Below are positions 1 through 9,215 of a stretch of 64,000 nt of DNA, one piece after another (the stretch's first letter is position 1; every line of letters begins with the position of its first letter). This DNA comes from Bacteroidaceae bacterium (lineage in GTDB: Bacteria > Bacteroidota > Bacteroidia > Bacteroidales > Bacteroidaceae). Made by a program: the position numbers and the translations under genes. Location of the stretch: assembly GCA_902362595.1 (NCBI GenBank), contig CABIXF010000005.1, forward strand, positions 62,001 through 126,000. Reading direction: 5' to 3'. Under the pieces are notes generated by a model that searched no databases, was not told the origin of the DNA, and saw nothing but the letters and a program-made list of their open reading frames with translations.

Positions 1-1
1 A

Positions 2-853
2 GCCGGTACGCCTACCGTGATGGGATTTACTCCCGACCGTCGGAAGGCTGCCGGGAAGCAGTTTGTGGATGTGGGTATTGCCGAAGAGCATGCCGTGGCC
101 CTGGCTTCGGGTATTGCCAAGAATGGAGGTAAACCGTTGTTTGGGGTGTACAGTACCTTCATCCAACGTGCCTACGACCAGCTTTCGCAGGATTTGTGTA
201 TCAACCGCAATCCGGCGGTACTTCTGGTGTTCTGGGGTTCGCTCTCGGCCATGAACGATGTGACACATCTGTGCTTCTTCGATATTCCGCTGCTCAGCAA
301 TATTCCGAATCTGGTCTACCTGGCACCGACCTGCCAGGAAGAGTATATGGCCATGCTGGAATGGAGTATCCGTCAGAATGAACATCCGGTAGCTATCCGC
401 GTGCCGGCTACGGAACTGGCTTACGGGAATCGTCCGGTGGATGCAGATTACAGTCGGTTGAACCGTTATCAGACCGTCCAGAAAGGTAATCGGGTAGCCA
501 TCCTGGGATTGGGCTCTTTCTTCGGATTGGCGGAAGAAACGGCTGACTTGCTCAAGAGTCAACATGGTATGGAAGTGACGCTGATTAACCCGCGCTACAT
601 TACGGGAGTGGATGAGGCCCTGATGGAAGAACTGAAGGCCGACCACGAGCTGGTAGTGACGCTGGAAGACGGAGTCTTGGACGGCGGATTCGGCGAGAAG
701 ATTGCCCGCTATTTCGGTTGCAGCCCGATGAAGGTGCTCAATTTCGGAGCCCGGAAGGAATTTGTAGACCGTTTCGACGTGCAGGAGTTCCTGGAGCAGA
801 ACCACCTGACCGCTCCGCAGATTGCCGCAGACATCCTGCAGCAGCTTGCCTGA
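2..853 (+). CDS. 1-deoxy-D-xylulose-5-phosphate synthase-like transketolase, C-terminal part (5' end outside window)
   Basis: The reading frame is open at the left edge and ends with TGA at 851-853, so only about the last 283 residues are present. They cover the pyrimidine-binding and C-terminal domains of a thiamine-diphosphate transketolase-family enzyme. The segment VGIAEEHAVALASGIA, with the conserved glutamate, and the STFIQRAYDQL motif are closer to DXS than to classical transketolase. DXS condenses pyruvate and glyceraldehyde 3-phosphate at the start of the MEP isoprenoid pathway and also feeds thiamine and pyridoxal synthesis. The missing N-terminal half would carry the diphosphate and Mg binding site. 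Bacteroides can carry DXS-like paralogues, so calling this the main dxs gene is not justified. Confidence 0.8.
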   Translation, partial: AGTPTVMGFTPDRRKAAGKQFVDVGIAEEHAVALASGIAKNGGKPLFGVYSTFIQRAYDQLSQDLCINRNPAVLLVFWGSLSAMNDVTHLCFFDIPLLSNIPNLVYLAPTCQEEYMAMLEWSIRQNEHPVAIRVPATELAYGNRPVDADYSRLNRYQTVQKGNRVAILGLGSFFGLAEETADLLKSQHGMEVTLINPRYITGVDEALMEELKADHELVVTLEDGVLDGGFGEKIARYFGCSPMKVLNFGARKEFVDRFDVQEFLEQNHLTAPQIAADILQQLA

Positions 854-881
854 CGATTCTTTTTCCGTAACGATACAAACA

Positions 882-921
882 AATGGCTCCCCCAGTGACA
901 ATGCATTTTGGGGGAGCCATT
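882..921. terminator. Bidirectional intrinsic terminator between convergent genes
   Basis: A perfect 12-bp stem (AATGGCTCCCCC with GGGGGAGCCATT) is followed by a T-rich tract on the plus strand. It lies between the DXS-like gene and the convergent acyl-CoA ligase gene and can serve both. Confidence 0.85.
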
Positions 922-947
922 TTCTTTTTGGTTGTTCGAGTCACTTT

Positions 948-2600
948 TTATATAATTTCGATACCCTGTTCGGCACAGAGTTTCAGACTCAAGTCTTTCA
1001 GTTTGAATTTCTGGATTTTGCCGCTGCCCGTCATCGGGAACTCCTTGACGAAGAAGATGTATTTGGGAATTTTGTAGCGGGCGATTTTTCCCTGACAGAA
1101 CTCCCGGACATCGAACTCGTTCATGGTGTAGCCCTCGTGCAGGATAATGAAGGCCCCTACGGCTTCTCCGTATTTCTTGGAAGGCACACCGGCCACCTGT
1201 ACATCCTTGATGCCCGGCATCTTGTAGAGAAATTCTTCGATTTCACGCGGGTAGATGTTTTCACCGCCACGGATAATCATGTCCTTGATGCGGCCCGTGA
1301 TGCGGTAGTTCCCGTTTTCATCCTTCACTCCCAAGTCGCCCGAATGGAGGAATCCCTTGGCATCGATAACCTCGGCCGTAGCCTCCGGGTTCTTGTAATA
1401 TCCTTTCATGTTGTTGTAGCCCCGGTTGCACATCTCTCCCTGTACCCCTATCGGACATTCCTCGCCGGTTTCCGGGTCGAGCACCTTCACTTCAGTAAAT
1501 TCAAAGTCGTGCCCTACGGTGTGATATCTCACTTCCGGATCATCGTCGATGCGGCTGTGCGTCATGCCCGGTGAGGTTTCCGTCAGTCCGTACACGCTGG
1601 TGACGCGCATGAACATCTTTTCTTCCACCTGTTTCATGAGTTCCACCGGACAGAGAGAGCCGGCCATGATGCCGGTGCGCAGGCTCGACAGGTCGAACAG
1701 ACTGAACATCGGATGATTCAGTTCGGCAATGAACATGGTCGGTACGCCATAGAGGGCCGTACACCGTTCCTTGTGAACGGAAGCCAGGACCAGCAACGGG
1801 TCGAAACGCTCAATCATCACCTGTGTACAGCCATGTGTCAGGCAGTTCATGGTGGCCAGTACCACTCCGAAACAATGGAACAGCGGTACACAGACACACA
1901 GCTTGTCGTCGGGGGTGAATTTCATGTGTTCGCCCGTCAGAAATCCGTTGTTGGCGATGTTGTAGTGGGTCAGCATGACGCCTTTGGGGAATCCCGTAGT
2001 ACCCGAGGTGTACTGCATGTTTACGGTGTCGTGGCAGTTCACCTGCTTTTTGGCTCGTGTCAGTTCCTCGTCGTCCACGTTATGTCCCAGCAGCAGAATC
2101 TCTGCCGTGTTGTACATCCCTCGGTATTTTTCCTGTCCGATGTAAATCACGTTGCGCATGTGGGGGAAGCGCTTGCTTTTCATGTGTCCCCGTTCAAAGA
2201 GTTTCAGCTCAGGCAGCATGGTGTAGGTCATTTCCACGAAGTTGCTGTCCTTTTCCCCGTCGACGATACACAGTGTATGCATGTCGGAGTTCTCACAAAG
2301 ATACTCCAGTTCCGCCTGCTTGTAGTTCGTGTTGACGGTGACCGCTACGGCCCCGATTTTGGCACAGGCATACAGAAAAGTCAGCCAGTCGGGTACGTTG
2401 CGGGCCCAGATACCCACGTGCGTGCCTTTTTGCACTCCGATGGCCAGCAAGCCTTTGGCCATACGGTCCACCCGTTCGTTGAACTGTTTCCAGGTGAAGC
2501 GCAGGTTACGGTCGGAATAGACGATGTATTCTTTGTCCGGAGTCACTTCCGCCCAATGCTCCAGCCAGTCGCCCAAGGTTCTTTCAGATAGTTGTAACAT
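948..2600 (-). CDS. AMP-forming acyl-CoA ligase (medium/long-chain fatty acid-CoA ligase family)
   Basis: This 550-residue protein belongs to the ANL adenylating superfamily, which activates a carboxylate with ATP and then makes the CoA thioester. Visible motifs in order are the P-loop-like [11 protein letters not shown] near residue 200, YGLTE near 340, the HSGDLG aspartate motif near 420, [16 protein letters not shown] near 438 and the C-terminal catalytic lysine in GSGKIQK near 530. The length is normal for the family. The substrate is not fixed by the sequence, but the closest architecture is the FadD-like fatty acid ligases. It lies 23 bp downstream of an XRE-cupin regulator on the same strand and is probably cotranscribed with it, which suggests control by that regulator. 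Confidence 0.88.
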   Translation of the reverse strand: MLQLSERTLGDWLEHWAEVTPDKEYIVYSDRNLRFTWKQFNERVDRMAKGLLAIGVQKGTHVGIWARNVPDWLTFLYACAKIGAVAVTVNTNYKQAELEYLCENSDMHTLCIVDGEKDSNFVEMTYTMLPELKLFERGHMKSKRFPHMRNVIYIGQEKYRGMYNTAEILLLGHNVDDEELTRAKKQVNCHDTVNMQYTSGTTGFPKGVMLTHYNIANNGFLTGEHMKFTPDDKLCVCVPLFHCFGVVLATMNCLTHGCTQVMIERFDPLLVLASVHKERCTALYGVPTMFIAELNHPMFSLFDLSSLRTGIMAGSLCPVELMKQVEEKMFMRVTSVYGLTETSPGMTHSRIDDDPEVRYHTVGHDFEFTEVKVLDPETGEECPIGVQGEMCNRGYNNMKGYYKNPEATAEVIDAKGFLHSGDLGVKDENGNYRITGRIKDMIIRGGENIYPREIEEFLYKMPGIKDVQVAGVPSKKYGEAVGAFIILHEGYTMNEFDVREFCQGKIARYKIPKYIFFVKEFPMTGSGKIQKFKLKDLSLKLCAEQGIEII

Positions 2601-2623
2601 GTCGTTGAAGGTTTGAGTGAGAC

Positions 2624-3202
2624 TTAGGCCGGAGTGTAGACCACGGCCAGAATTTGTGCGGCTTGTCCTTCGGCAGCGTGTACGTGGTGCGGCACGATGG
2701 AGTCGTAATAAATGGTATCACCTTCCTTCAGTCGGTAAGTACTTTTCCCGTAACTGATTTCCAGTTCCCCTTTCAGTACCATAATGAATTCTTCGCCTTC
2801 GTGTCCGGAAAGGAAGAAATCCTTTTCGCTGTCGGCTTCGATGTCGATGATAAACGGGTCCATGTGACGGTCGGCCTTGCTTCTTGCCAGTGAGTGGTAG
2901 TGCATGTGCTGCCGTGCCTGTGTCGCATTGTTGGAAAAGCCGATGGTATCGTCTGCCTCCCCTTTCCGGCAGATTACCGGTCCTGTCTCATTGGGCTGGT
3001 CGTCCAGGAAAGTACCCAGTCGTACCCCCAGTACACGGGCGATTTTAATCAGTGGGGCAAGCGAAGGAATGTCGATGTTCTCTTCGATGCGGCTCACCTG
3101 TTCCACGGTCAGTCCGGCGCGTTCGGCCAGTTCCTGCATACTTATTTCCTGATTGCTTCGGAGCGCTTTGATTTTTTCTCCGATGATGTTTGTGCAGTCC
3201 AT
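2624..3202 (-). CDS. XRE-family transcriptional regulator with C-terminal cupin domain
   Basis: The 192-residue protein has an N-terminal helix-turn-helix of the XRE type (about residues 8-62, with [19 protein letters not shown]) and a C-terminal cupin barrel (about 110-185, with the [17 protein letters not shown] strand pair). This layout is typical of small-molecule-sensing repressors of catabolic or stress genes. It is the first gene of a two-gene unit with the acyl-CoA ligase and has its own -7 box upstream. The ligand is unknown; fatty acids or acyl-CoAs are a guess from the neighbour. Confidence 0.9.
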   Translation of the reverse strand: MDCTNIIGEKIKALRSNQEISMQELAERAGLTVEQVSRIEENIDIPSLAPLIKIARVLGVRLGTFLDDQPNETGPVICRKGEADDTIGFSNNATQARQHMHYHSLARSKADRHMDPFIIDIEADSEKDFFLSGHEGEEFIMVLKGELEISYGKSTYRLKEGDTIYYDSIVPHHVHAAEGQAAQILAVVYTPA

Positions 3203-3234
3203 AGGTTGGGTTGTTTTGAGTTTTTCATGTTTCG

Positions 3235-3242
3235 CAAAGGTA
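3235..3242 (-). promoter_or_regulatory. Bacteroidota -7 promoter box for the XRE-cupin/ligase operon
   Basis: Read on the minus strand this is TACCTTTG, matching the TAnnTTTG consensus, 32 bp upstream of the regulator start. The -33 element is not clear. Confidence 0.6.
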
Positions 3243-3325
3243 ATAAAGTTTCTGTATAAACATCCGGTGTAGTGGATAAAATACGTGTTTCTATTCCGAT
3301 ATGTCTGTTTTTCACTTTTTTGTGT

Positions 3326-3333
3326 TATCTTTG
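3326..3333 (+). promoter_or_regulatory. Bacteroidota -7 promoter box for the TlpA-like gene
   Basis: TATCTTTG lies 19 bp before the ATG at 3353 and implies a very short leader. It diverges from the XRE-cupin promoter within about 90 bp. Confidence 0.65.
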
Positions 3334-3352
3334 GACCGGATTATAATTTAGA

Positions 3353-3895
3353 ATGAATATGAAGAAGCTGTTTTTAGCATTGGCTTTGATGGGATGTATG
3401 GGGAGCCATGCCCCTCTTCAGGCTAGTCAGCCGGTTCCCGATGCGGCTGGATATATTGTAAAGGTAGGCGATGAGGCACCCGACTTTGAGATGACGCTGA
3501 CGGATGGCAGCAAGGTGAAGCTGTCCGACCTGAAAGGCAAGGTAGTGATGTTGCAGTTCACGGCCAGCTGGTGTGGAGTATGCCGCAAGGAAATGCCTTT
3601 TATCGAGAAAGACATCTGGCAGAAACATAAAGACAATGCGTCATTCGTGCTCTACGGGGTAGACCGTGACGAACCGCTGGAACGCGTGAAGGCTTTTGCC
3701 AAGCAGACAGGAGTGACCTATCCATTGGGACTTGACCCGGGGGCGGATATCTTTGCCAAGTATGCAGAACGCAATGCCGGAATCACTCGCAATGTACTGG
3801 TTGGCAAGGATGGAAAGATTGTCATGATGACGCGTTTGTATAATGAAGAGGAATTTGCTTCTCTTTGTCAGAAAATAGAAGAACTGCTGAAGTGA
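3353..3895 (+). CDS. TlpA/ResA-like thiol-disulfide oxidoreductase, exported
   Basis: The 180-residue protein starts with a signal peptide (about residues 1-25, hydrophobic core LFLALALMGCMG). A redoxin/AhpC-TSA type thioredoxin fold follows, with the active-site motif WCGVC near residue 75 preceded by MLQFTAS. Such periplasmic proteins reduce or exchange disulfides, for example in cytochrome maturation or the oxidative stress response. The start at 3353 fits the promoter box; an alternative ATG lies two codons downstream. The stop overlaps the start of the next gene (TGATG), so the two are translationally coupled. Confidence 0.88.
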   Translation: MNMKKLFLALALMGCMGSHAPLQASQPVPDAAGYIVKVGDEAPDFEMTLTDGSKVKLSDLKGKVVMLQFTASWCGVCRKEMPFIEKDIWQKHKDNASFVLYGVDRDEPLERVKAFAKQTGVTYPLGLDPGADIFAKYAERNAGITRNVLVGKDGKIVMMTRLYNEEEFASLCQKIEELLK

Positions 3896-4695
3896 TGAAG
3901 AAATATGGGTATGTATTGTTGGCCTTTCTGCTGTGTTTCCCTCTGGAAATGAACGGGCGGAAGAAAGGCAACTATGAGCCATTGCTGGGAAAGAAATATG
4001 CGTCGTATGCCGTGACTTCCAGCTCCTTGAAAGGAGCGGTCTTTTACTTGGTGAGCGGACACGGCGGTCCTGACCCCGGCTGCATCGGCAAATATCAGGG
4101 AAAGGAACTGCACGAAGATGAATATGCCTACGACATTATTCTCCGCCTCGGGCGGGAGCTCCTGAAGCGCGGGGCAAAAGTACATTTCATCATTCAGGAT
4201 GCGAAAGATGGTATCCGTAACCAGGCGGTATTGAACAACAGCAAGCGGGAGACTTGCATGGGCAAAGCCATTCCGTTGAATCAGGTGGCCCGTCTGCAGC
4301 AGCGTTGCGATGCCATCAACCGCCTCTACCGAAAAGATAAGAGCAGTTACAAGCGGGCTGTGTTTATCCACGTGGACAGCCGGGCACGTCATAACCAGAC
4401 CGATGTGTATTTTTATCATGCACCGGGCAGTTCGAAAGGAAAGAAGCTGGCAAGAGAAATTCAGCGCACATTTCGTGCCAAGTACGACCGGCATCAGCCT
4501 AACCGCGGTTTTGAGGGAACGGTGAGCGAACGTAATCTGTTTGTTCTCCGTAACACGACTCCTGTAGCGGTTTTTCTGGAGGTGGGAAATATTCAGAATG
4601 CGCAGGACCAGAAACGTCTGGTTATTGCTGACAATCGTCAGGCCCTCGCCAACTGGATTACTCAGGCTATTGAGAAAGACTACCGGAAACGATAG
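3895..4695 (+). CDS. N-acetylmuramoyl-L-alanine amidase (Amidase_3 type), exported
   Basis: The 266-residue protein begins with a signal peptide (MKKYGYVLLAFLLCFPLEMNG). The Amidase_3 fold shows its zinc and catalytic residues: HGGPDPG (first His, about residue 54), the glutamate in HEDEYAYD, the second His in FIHVDS and the catalytic glutamate in FLEVGNI near the C-terminus. The enzyme cleaves the amide between N-acetylmuramic acid and the stem peptide in the periplasm, for cell separation and turnover. I chose the start at 3895 because it overlaps the upstream stop and directly precedes the signal peptide; a longer in-frame start at 3865 would lie inside the upstream gene. Confidence 0.9.
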   Translation: MKKYGYVLLAFLLCFPLEMNGRKKGNYEPLLGKKYASYAVTSSSLKGAVFYLVSGHGGPDPGCIGKYQGKELHEDEYAYDIILRLGRELLKRGAKVHFIIQDAKDGIRNQAVLNNSKRETCMGKAIPLNQVARLQQRCDAINRLYRKDKSSYKRAVFIHVDSRARHNQTDVYFYHAPGSSKGKKLAREIQRTFRAKYDRHQPNRGFEGTVSERNLFVLRNTTPVAVFLEVGNIQNAQDQKRLVIADNRQALANWITQAIEKDYRKR

Positions 4696-4714
4696 ATTTT
4701 TTATTTCTTAGCAT

Positions 4715-4757
4715 AAAAAAAGTCAAGCACTTAAAAAAATGAATGCCTGACTTTTTT
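4715..4757. terminator. Intrinsic terminator, bidirectional
   Basis: An inverted repeat, AAAAAGTCAAGCA with TGCCTGACTTTTT (one mismatch), is flanked by A and T tracts. It lies between the amidase gene and the convergent peptidase gene. Confidence 0.8.
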
Positions 4758-4778
4758 ATATTGTGGATTGTCAATAAT

Positions 4779-5750
4779 TTATCGGTTGTTGGCTTTCAGA
4801 ACCTTTTGTGTCTTTTGAATAATTTCCATATTCGGTAAATCTTTCTTTCCAATCAGTGTAAAAGCAAAGTTGTCGGCCATGATTTCTTCCGGATGAATCA
4901 CGTAGCTGGTATTTTTACCAACTTGTGTGTAGAAGTCTTCCGCGTCATCCAGTGTGTAAATAAGGGTTTTCCCAGCTTTTTGAATGGGGATGAACTCTCC
5001 GTTTAGCGGAACAAGTCCTATCTTTATGTAATCAAACAATGTATTTCCTTCGTAGGGCTTGTCGGTGTAAATCACCATGGTGCAGTATTGTTTCTGCCCA
5101 TTTATGGTAAAGGTTCCGTAGCTGTCATGGTGGCTGATGTCAGGGTTTGAAATGCGCATCTCAGCTAAATCGGACGGGAATAGGATTTCTTTTTCAATGA
5201 TTGTAAATCCGATAACTTGATACATGTCTTTCTTGAAAGTGGAATTCTGTCGCGTCAACAGGTGGAACAGTTCGTGTGCAACAAGGTATTTCAGGTCCTC
5301 GTCGGAAGAACTTTGTAATACTTCTTCTCCAATGGCTATCCAGTTCATGCGAGTGTAGGCCTGGGCACTTCCTTCTTCTTTTTGCGTAGTTTTTACGAAG
5401 ATGATTTCTTTAGGGAATTCCAAGTTGTATTTTTGTTTTTTGATTTCAGTATCCAAGCTTTTCATTGCCTTACTGATACGTTCTTTATCTTTGTCACTCC
5501 AGTTAAGCGTCTGGTTCATGGCGAATTGTAACAACTCGGATTTGCGTCCTTTGGGTTTCTGCAAACGCACGTCGATATCAAACTGGTTCCAGTTGCGGGT
5601 ATAGTCGTCCAGTTCCGTAATCAGCATTTGGGCCTCTGCACGAGTGGCGAAACGGAAGGCTGAATTGACGAACTTATTACTCTGTGCCCAAGAAGCTACA
5701 GTGGAAAAGGCCAGACAAAGTATGAAAAGAATTTGATGCTTTAGGGTCAT
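4779..5750 (-). CDS. Secreted zincin-like metallopeptidase, uncharacterised
   Basis: The 323-residue protein has an N-terminal signal peptide ending near ASWAQ (residue 22). The zinc motif HELFH lies near residue 161 in the context YLVAHELFHLLTR. A downstream EEIMADNFAF near residue 292 resembles the ExxAD third-ligand helix of gluzincins. A periplasmic or secreted peptidase is therefore likely, but I do not recognise a named family or substrate. It is a single gene with convergent and divergent neighbours and a long intergenic region upstream. Confidence 0.72.
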   Translation of the reverse strand: MTLKHQILFILCLAFSTVASWAQSNKFVNSAFRFATRAEAQMLITELDDYTRNWNQFDIDVRLQKPKGRKSELLQFAMNQTLNWSDKDKERISKAMKSLDTEIKKQKYNLEFPKEIIFVKTTQKEEGSAQAYTRMNWIAIGEEVLQSSSDEDLKYLVAHELFHLLTRQNSTFKKDMYQVIGFTIIEKEILFPSDLAEMRISNPDISHHDSYGTFTINGQKQYCTMVIYTDKPYEGNTLFDYIKIGLVPLNGEFIPIQKAGKTLIYTLDDAEDFYTQVGKNTSYVIHPEEIMADNFAFTLIGKKDLPNMEIIQKTQKVLKANNR

Positions 5751-5970
5751 AGTTTTGTTTTTTAGTGGTTCACAATAATTCTTTGTGGTAAATATAACGT
5801 ATTTTTTGTTTCTTTCGTTGCTTTTTGTCGAGAAAAAAGCTCAGGGCTGGAAAATAAGGTAATAAAGAGTCTGCATACGGTGGGAGAGAGGTCTGGAAAT
5901 ATTGTGTGTACGGACTTTTTGATAAAGGTGAAAAAGCTGGTATACATATTGTTTTTTCTCTAGAAAATAG

Positions 5971-6059
5971 TTCTGTTTCACAGTGTGGTTTTTGTATTCC
6001 ACACTGTGAAATATATATCCCGCACTGTGGTTTTTGTATCCCACAGTGTGAAACAGAGA
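5971..6059. repeat. Nested palindromic repeat cluster in a 490-bp intergenic region
   Basis: Four copies of a CACAGTGTGG-like unit alternate in orientation. TTTCACAGTGTGG (5976-5988) pairs perfectly with CCACACTGTGAAA (5999-6011). CGCACTGTGG (6021-6030) pairs with CCACAGTG (6041-6048). Each pair is separated by the same TTTTTGTAT spacer. The outermost arms also pair with each other. The rest of the gap between the peptidase gene and recA (5751-6241) shows no convincing gene; short minus-strand frames there are low-complexity. Confidence 0.7.
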
Positions 6060-6170
6060 AATTATGAAGATGTTGGGAAAAAATGAGAGAGGGATTTGGA
6101 CTTTCATGGAGATGTCTTTTCGTTCTCTTTGGTGCTGGATTCAATAAAAAAGGTAATAGTAGGCATGTAA

Positions 6171-6215
6171 AAAAACGGATTCATCCGCTGATTGCAGCAG
6201 AGTGAACCCGTTTTT
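6171..6215 (-). terminator. recA operon terminator
   Basis: AAAAACGGATTCA pairs with TGAACCCGTTTTT (one mismatch). It lies 27 bp past the recA stop, with a T tract on the minus strand. Confidence 0.75.
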
Positions 6216-6241
6216 ATTATAGAAAAAAAGGATAATGAGAT

Positions 6242-7291
6242 TTATTCTTTGTCTTTCAACGCATCAAAAATCAGTTTTTCCAGCTCGTCGGCCAGTTCTG
6301 GATTGTCCTGGATGCATTGTTTGGCGGCATCACGGCCCTGTCCCAGTTTGGTGTCGTTGTAGCTGTACCAAGAACCGCTTTTCTTGATGATGCCCAGTTC
6401 GGCGCCCAAGTCGATGATCTCACCGCTGCGGGAAATACCTTCACCGAACATGATGTCGAATTCGGCTTTGCGGAAAGGAGGAGCCACCTTGTTCTTTACG
6501 ACCTTCACGCGTACCTGGTTACCGATGACTTCTTCGCCGTCTTTCAATTGAGTAGCGCGACGGATGTCCAGGCGGACAGATGCATAGAATTTCAAGGCGT
6601 TACCACCGGTAGTGGTTTCCGGGTTGCCGAACATGACGCCGATTTTCTCACGCAGCTGGTTGATGAAGATACAGGTCGTGTTGGTCTTGCTGATGGCAGA
6701 AGTCAGCTTGCGCAGAGCCTGTGACATCAGTCGGGCTTGCAAGCCTACCTTGTTATCGCCCATGTCGCCTTCAATTTCAGCTTTCGGGGTCAGGGCAGCT
6801 ACAGAGTCGATGACAATGATGTCGATGGCAGAGGAACGAATCAGCTGTTCAGCAATTTCCAATGCCTGTTCACCGTTGTCGGGTTGTGAAATCCACAAGT
6901 TGTCGATGTCCACTCCCAGCTTGGCTGCATAAAAACGGTCGAAAGCATGTTCTGCATCGATGAAAGCAGCAATACCGCCGGCTTTCTGTGCTTCGGCAAT
7001 GGCATGGATGGCCAGTGTGGTCTTACCGGAAGATTCCGGACCGTAGATTTCGATGATACGTCCTTTCGGATAACCACCTACGCCCAGTGCCGCATTCAGG
7101 GCAATGGAGCCGGTGGGGATGACTTCTACTTCCTGCACGTGGTCGTCGCCCATTTTCATGATGGAGCCTTTTCCGAAGCTCTTCTCAATTTTGTCCATGG
7201 CAGCTTGCAGGGCTTTCAGTTTCTCACTGTTATTGGGTTTGGGGGTGTTTTCAATACCCCCTTCAAATTCAAGTTCGTCTTTCTTTGCCAT
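6242..7291 (-). CDS. recA: Recombinase RecA
   Basis: The 349-residue protein is full length. It has the Walker A motif GPESSGKT near residue 84, the Walker B segment [10 protein letters not shown] near 160, the L2-region [22 protein letters not shown] and an acidic C-terminal tail ending in KDKE. RecA forms ATP-dependent filaments on single-stranded DNA for homologous recombination and induction of the SOS response, and so prophage induction. It starts 2 bp after the bcp stop and is probably cotranscribed with bcp. Confidence 0.98.
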   Translation of the reverse strand: MAKKDELEFEGGIENTPKPNNSEKLKALQAAMDKIEKSFGKGSIMKMGDDHVQEVEVIPTGSIALNAALGVGGYPKGRIIEIYGPESSGKTTLAIHAIAEAQKAGGIAAFIDAEHAFDRFYAAKLGVDIDNLWISQPDNGEQALEIAEQLIRSSAIDIIVIDSVAALTPKAEIEGDMGDNKVGLQARLMSQALRKLTSAISKTNTTCIFINQLREKIGVMFGNPETTTGGNALKFYASVRLDIRRATQLKDGEEVIGNQVRVKVVKNKVAPPFRKAEFDIMFGEGISRSGEIIDLGAELGIIKKSGSWYSYNDTKLGQGRDAAKQCIQDNPELADELEKLIFDALKDKE

Positions 7292-7293
7292 AA

Positions 7294-7743
7294 TTATTGT
7301 AGGATTTGTGCGGCATGATCTTTGGTTTTCACTTCCTTGGGCGAAATAATCCGTTCGATGATGCCTTGTTCATTAATAATGAAAGTGGTACGGAAGGTAC
7401 CCATGTATTTGCGTCCGTACATGCTTTTTTCTCCCCATACGCCGAAGGTTTCCACCAGTTTGTGGTCGGTGTCGGCAATCAGCGTGAACGGAAGCTGGTT
7501 TTTCTCGATGAATTTTTGGTGTGATTTCTCATCGTTGATGCTCACGCCAATGACTTCATAACCAGCTTTCTGGAGCTCGGCGTAGTTGTCACGGAGGTTA
7601 CAGGCCTGTGCCGTACAGCCTGAAGTCATATCCTTGGGGTAGAAATAGAGTACGATTTTCTTGCCTGCGTAGTCGCTCAGGCGGACTTCTTCACCTTTTT
7701 CGTTGATTCCCAGTATTTCGGGAGCTTTGTCTCCTATGTTCAT
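7294..7743 (-). CDS. bcp: Thioredoxin-dependent thiol peroxidase (BCP/PrxQ peroxiredoxin)
   Basis: The 149-residue peroxiredoxin has the active-site segment [16 protein letters not shown], with the peroxidatic cysteine at about 43 and the resolving cysteine five residues later, as in BCP/PrxQ enzymes. It reduces hydroperoxides with electrons from thioredoxin. It directly precedes recA; a bcp-recA pair is common in Bacteroides. Confidence 0.93.
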   Translation of the reverse strand: MNIGDKAPEILGINEKGEEVRLSDYAGKKIVLYFYPKDMTSGCTAQACNLRDNYAELQKAGYEVIGVSINDEKSHQKFIEKNQLPFTLIADTDHKLVETFGVWGEKSMYGRKYMGTFRTTFIINEQGIIERIISPKEVKTKDHAAQILQ

Positions 7744-7782
7744 AATTGTTTCTTTATAAAAGTGGGAAAAAAGAAAAGAACC

Positions 7783-7825
7783 AAGAATGAAGAATGAGTG
7801 CTCCGGTTCTCCATTCTTGATTCTT
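7783..7825 (-). terminator. Terminator of the carboxyspermidine dehydrogenase gene
   Basis: AAGAATGAAGAATGAG pairs with CTCCATTCTTGATTCTT, with mismatches. On the minus strand it is followed by a T-rich stretch (plus-strand A run at 7768-7778). It lies just past the stop at 7849. Confidence 0.6.
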
Positions 7826-7848
7826 TATAGGGATAATTTTTCAATCGA

Positions 7849-9042
7849 TTACAGTTCCAAGTCACCGTCGAATACTTCATGCCAAGGCAGTCCGTATTTG
7901 TTCAGGGCATCCATGAATGGGTCTGGATCGAATTCTTCCACGTTCCATACGCCCGGACGTTTCCACAGGCCTTTCAGGAACATCATGGCCCCAATCATGG
8001 CCGGTACACCGGTAGTATAACTTACACCCTGCATGCCTGTTTCTTTGTAAGCAGCCTGGTGAGAGCAGTTGTTGTATACATAATAAGTATGTTCCTTTCC
8101 GTCCTTGATACCCCGGATACGGCATCCGATGGAAGTCTCCCCTTCGTAGTTTTCACCCAAATCCTGCGGGTTAGGCAGCACGGCTTTCAGGAACTGCAAC
8201 GGAACAATCTGCATGCCGTTGTAGTTGATAGGCTTGATGCTGGCCATACCGATGTCCTGAATTACGCGCAGGTGAGTCAGGTATTCCTGGCCGAAAGTCA
8301 TCCAGAAGCGGGCACGTTTGATGGTCGGGAAGTTCTTGACCAGTGATTCCAGTTCTTCGTGATACAGAAGGTAAGAATCGCGCGGGCCGATGTTCGGATA
8401 AGTCAAGTCTTTATGGAATTCCAGCGGTTTGGTTGTAATCCATTTGCCGTTCTCGTAGTAACGTCCGTTCTGTGTGATTTCGCGGATGTTGATTTCCGGG
8501 TTAAAGTTGGTGGCAAAAGCCTTGTGGTGGTTTCCGGCGTTGCAGTCCACGATGTCCAGATACTGAATTTCGTCGAAGTGATGCTTGGCTGCGTAAGCAG
8601 TATATACGCCACTTACTCCCGGGTCGAATCCACAACCCAGAATGGCGGTCAGTCCGGCTTCCTCGAAGCGTTTCTTGTAAGCCCATTGCCAGCTGTATTC
8701 AAAGTGAGCCTCGTCTTTCGGCTCGTAGTTTGCTGTATCCAAGTAGTTCACTCCCGTTTGCAGACATGCTTCCATAATCGTTAAATCCTGGTAGGGAAGT
8801 GCTACGTTAATAACGATTTCGGGTTTAAAACTGTTGAATAAAGACACAAGTTCATCCACATTGTCGGCATCTACCTTGGCGGTTTTGATGTGAGGATTGC
8901 CAATTGCTTTGACAATAGCGTCGCATTTGGACTGTGTGCGGCTTGCAATCATGACTTCGGAGAAGACTTCCGGATGCTGAGCCACTTTGTGTGCAACAAC
9001 GGTACCTACACCGCCTGCACCGATAATCAATACTTTACTCAT
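7849..9042 (-). CDS. Saccharopine dehydrogenase-family carboxy(nor)spermidine dehydrogenase
   Basis: The 397-residue protein opens with the Rossmann motif LIIGAGGVGTVVAHK and continues as the saccharopine-dehydrogenase-like fold with NYLDTANYEP, GCGFDPGVSG and DCNAGNHHK. This pattern and length match the carboxynorspermidine/carboxyspermidine dehydrogenases. These condense aspartate semialdehyde with a diamine, using NADPH, in the alternative spermidine pathway of Bacteroides. The decarboxylase partner is not in this window. A -7 box and a short inverted repeat lie in the leader. Confidence 0.85.
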   Translation of the reverse strand: MSKVLIIGAGGVGTVVAHKVAQHPEVFSEVMIASRTQSKCDAIVKAIGNPHIKTAKVDADNVDELVSLFNSFKPEIVINVALPYQDLTIMEACLQTGVNYLDTANYEPKDEAHFEYSWQWAYKKRFEEAGLTAILGCGFDPGVSGVYTAYAAKHHFDEIQYLDIVDCNAGNHHKAFATNFNPEINIREITQNGRYYENGKWITTKPLEFHKDLTYPNIGPRDSYLLYHEELESLVKNFPTIKRARFWMTFGQEYLTHLRVIQDIGMASIKPINYNGMQIVPLQFLKAVLPNPQDLGENYEGETSIGCRIRGIKDGKEHTYYVYNNCSHQAAYKETGMQGVSYTTGVPAMIGAMMFLKGLWKRPGVWNVEEFDPDPFMDALNKYGLPWHEVFDGDLEL

Positions 9043-9091
9043 TTATTAATTTGATACTTTAAATGCCCGGTAAACGTTACCGTTCAATATG

Positions 9092-9099
9092 CAAAGATA
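9092..9099 (-). promoter_or_regulatory. -7 promoter box for the carboxyspermidine dehydrogenase gene, with leader palindrome
   Basis: The minus-strand box is TATCTTTG. Just downstream in the leader (9068-9082) is the inverted repeat CGGTAA-ACG-TTACCG, which could be an operator. Confidence 0.55.
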
Positions 9100-9141
9100 G
9101 AAAATAATTCCAAACCTGATGCAGTATTCAGGTGATATCCG

Positions 9142-9149
9142 TATTTTTG
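9142..9149 (+). promoter_or_regulatory. Possible -7 box for the META lipoprotein gene
   Basis: TATTTTTG fits TAnnTTTG and lies 66 bp upstream of the ATG. The -33 element is weak. Confidence 0.4.
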
Positions 9150-9215
9150 TAAATGAACAATTCTTAAAAATGGATTGTTTGTGAAAATGTAATTACGATT
9201 AAAGAGAAACAAGTT

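Noticed and set aside
1713..2591. Long plus-strand reading frame opposite the acyl-CoA ligase gene
   Set aside because: It lies fully inside a well-supported gene on the other strand, has no recognisable domain and has an odd His/Val-rich composition.
5841..6107. Overlapping minus-strand frames in the gap before recA
   Set aside because: They run through the palindromic repeats, are low-complexity and match no family. They are more likely non-coding.
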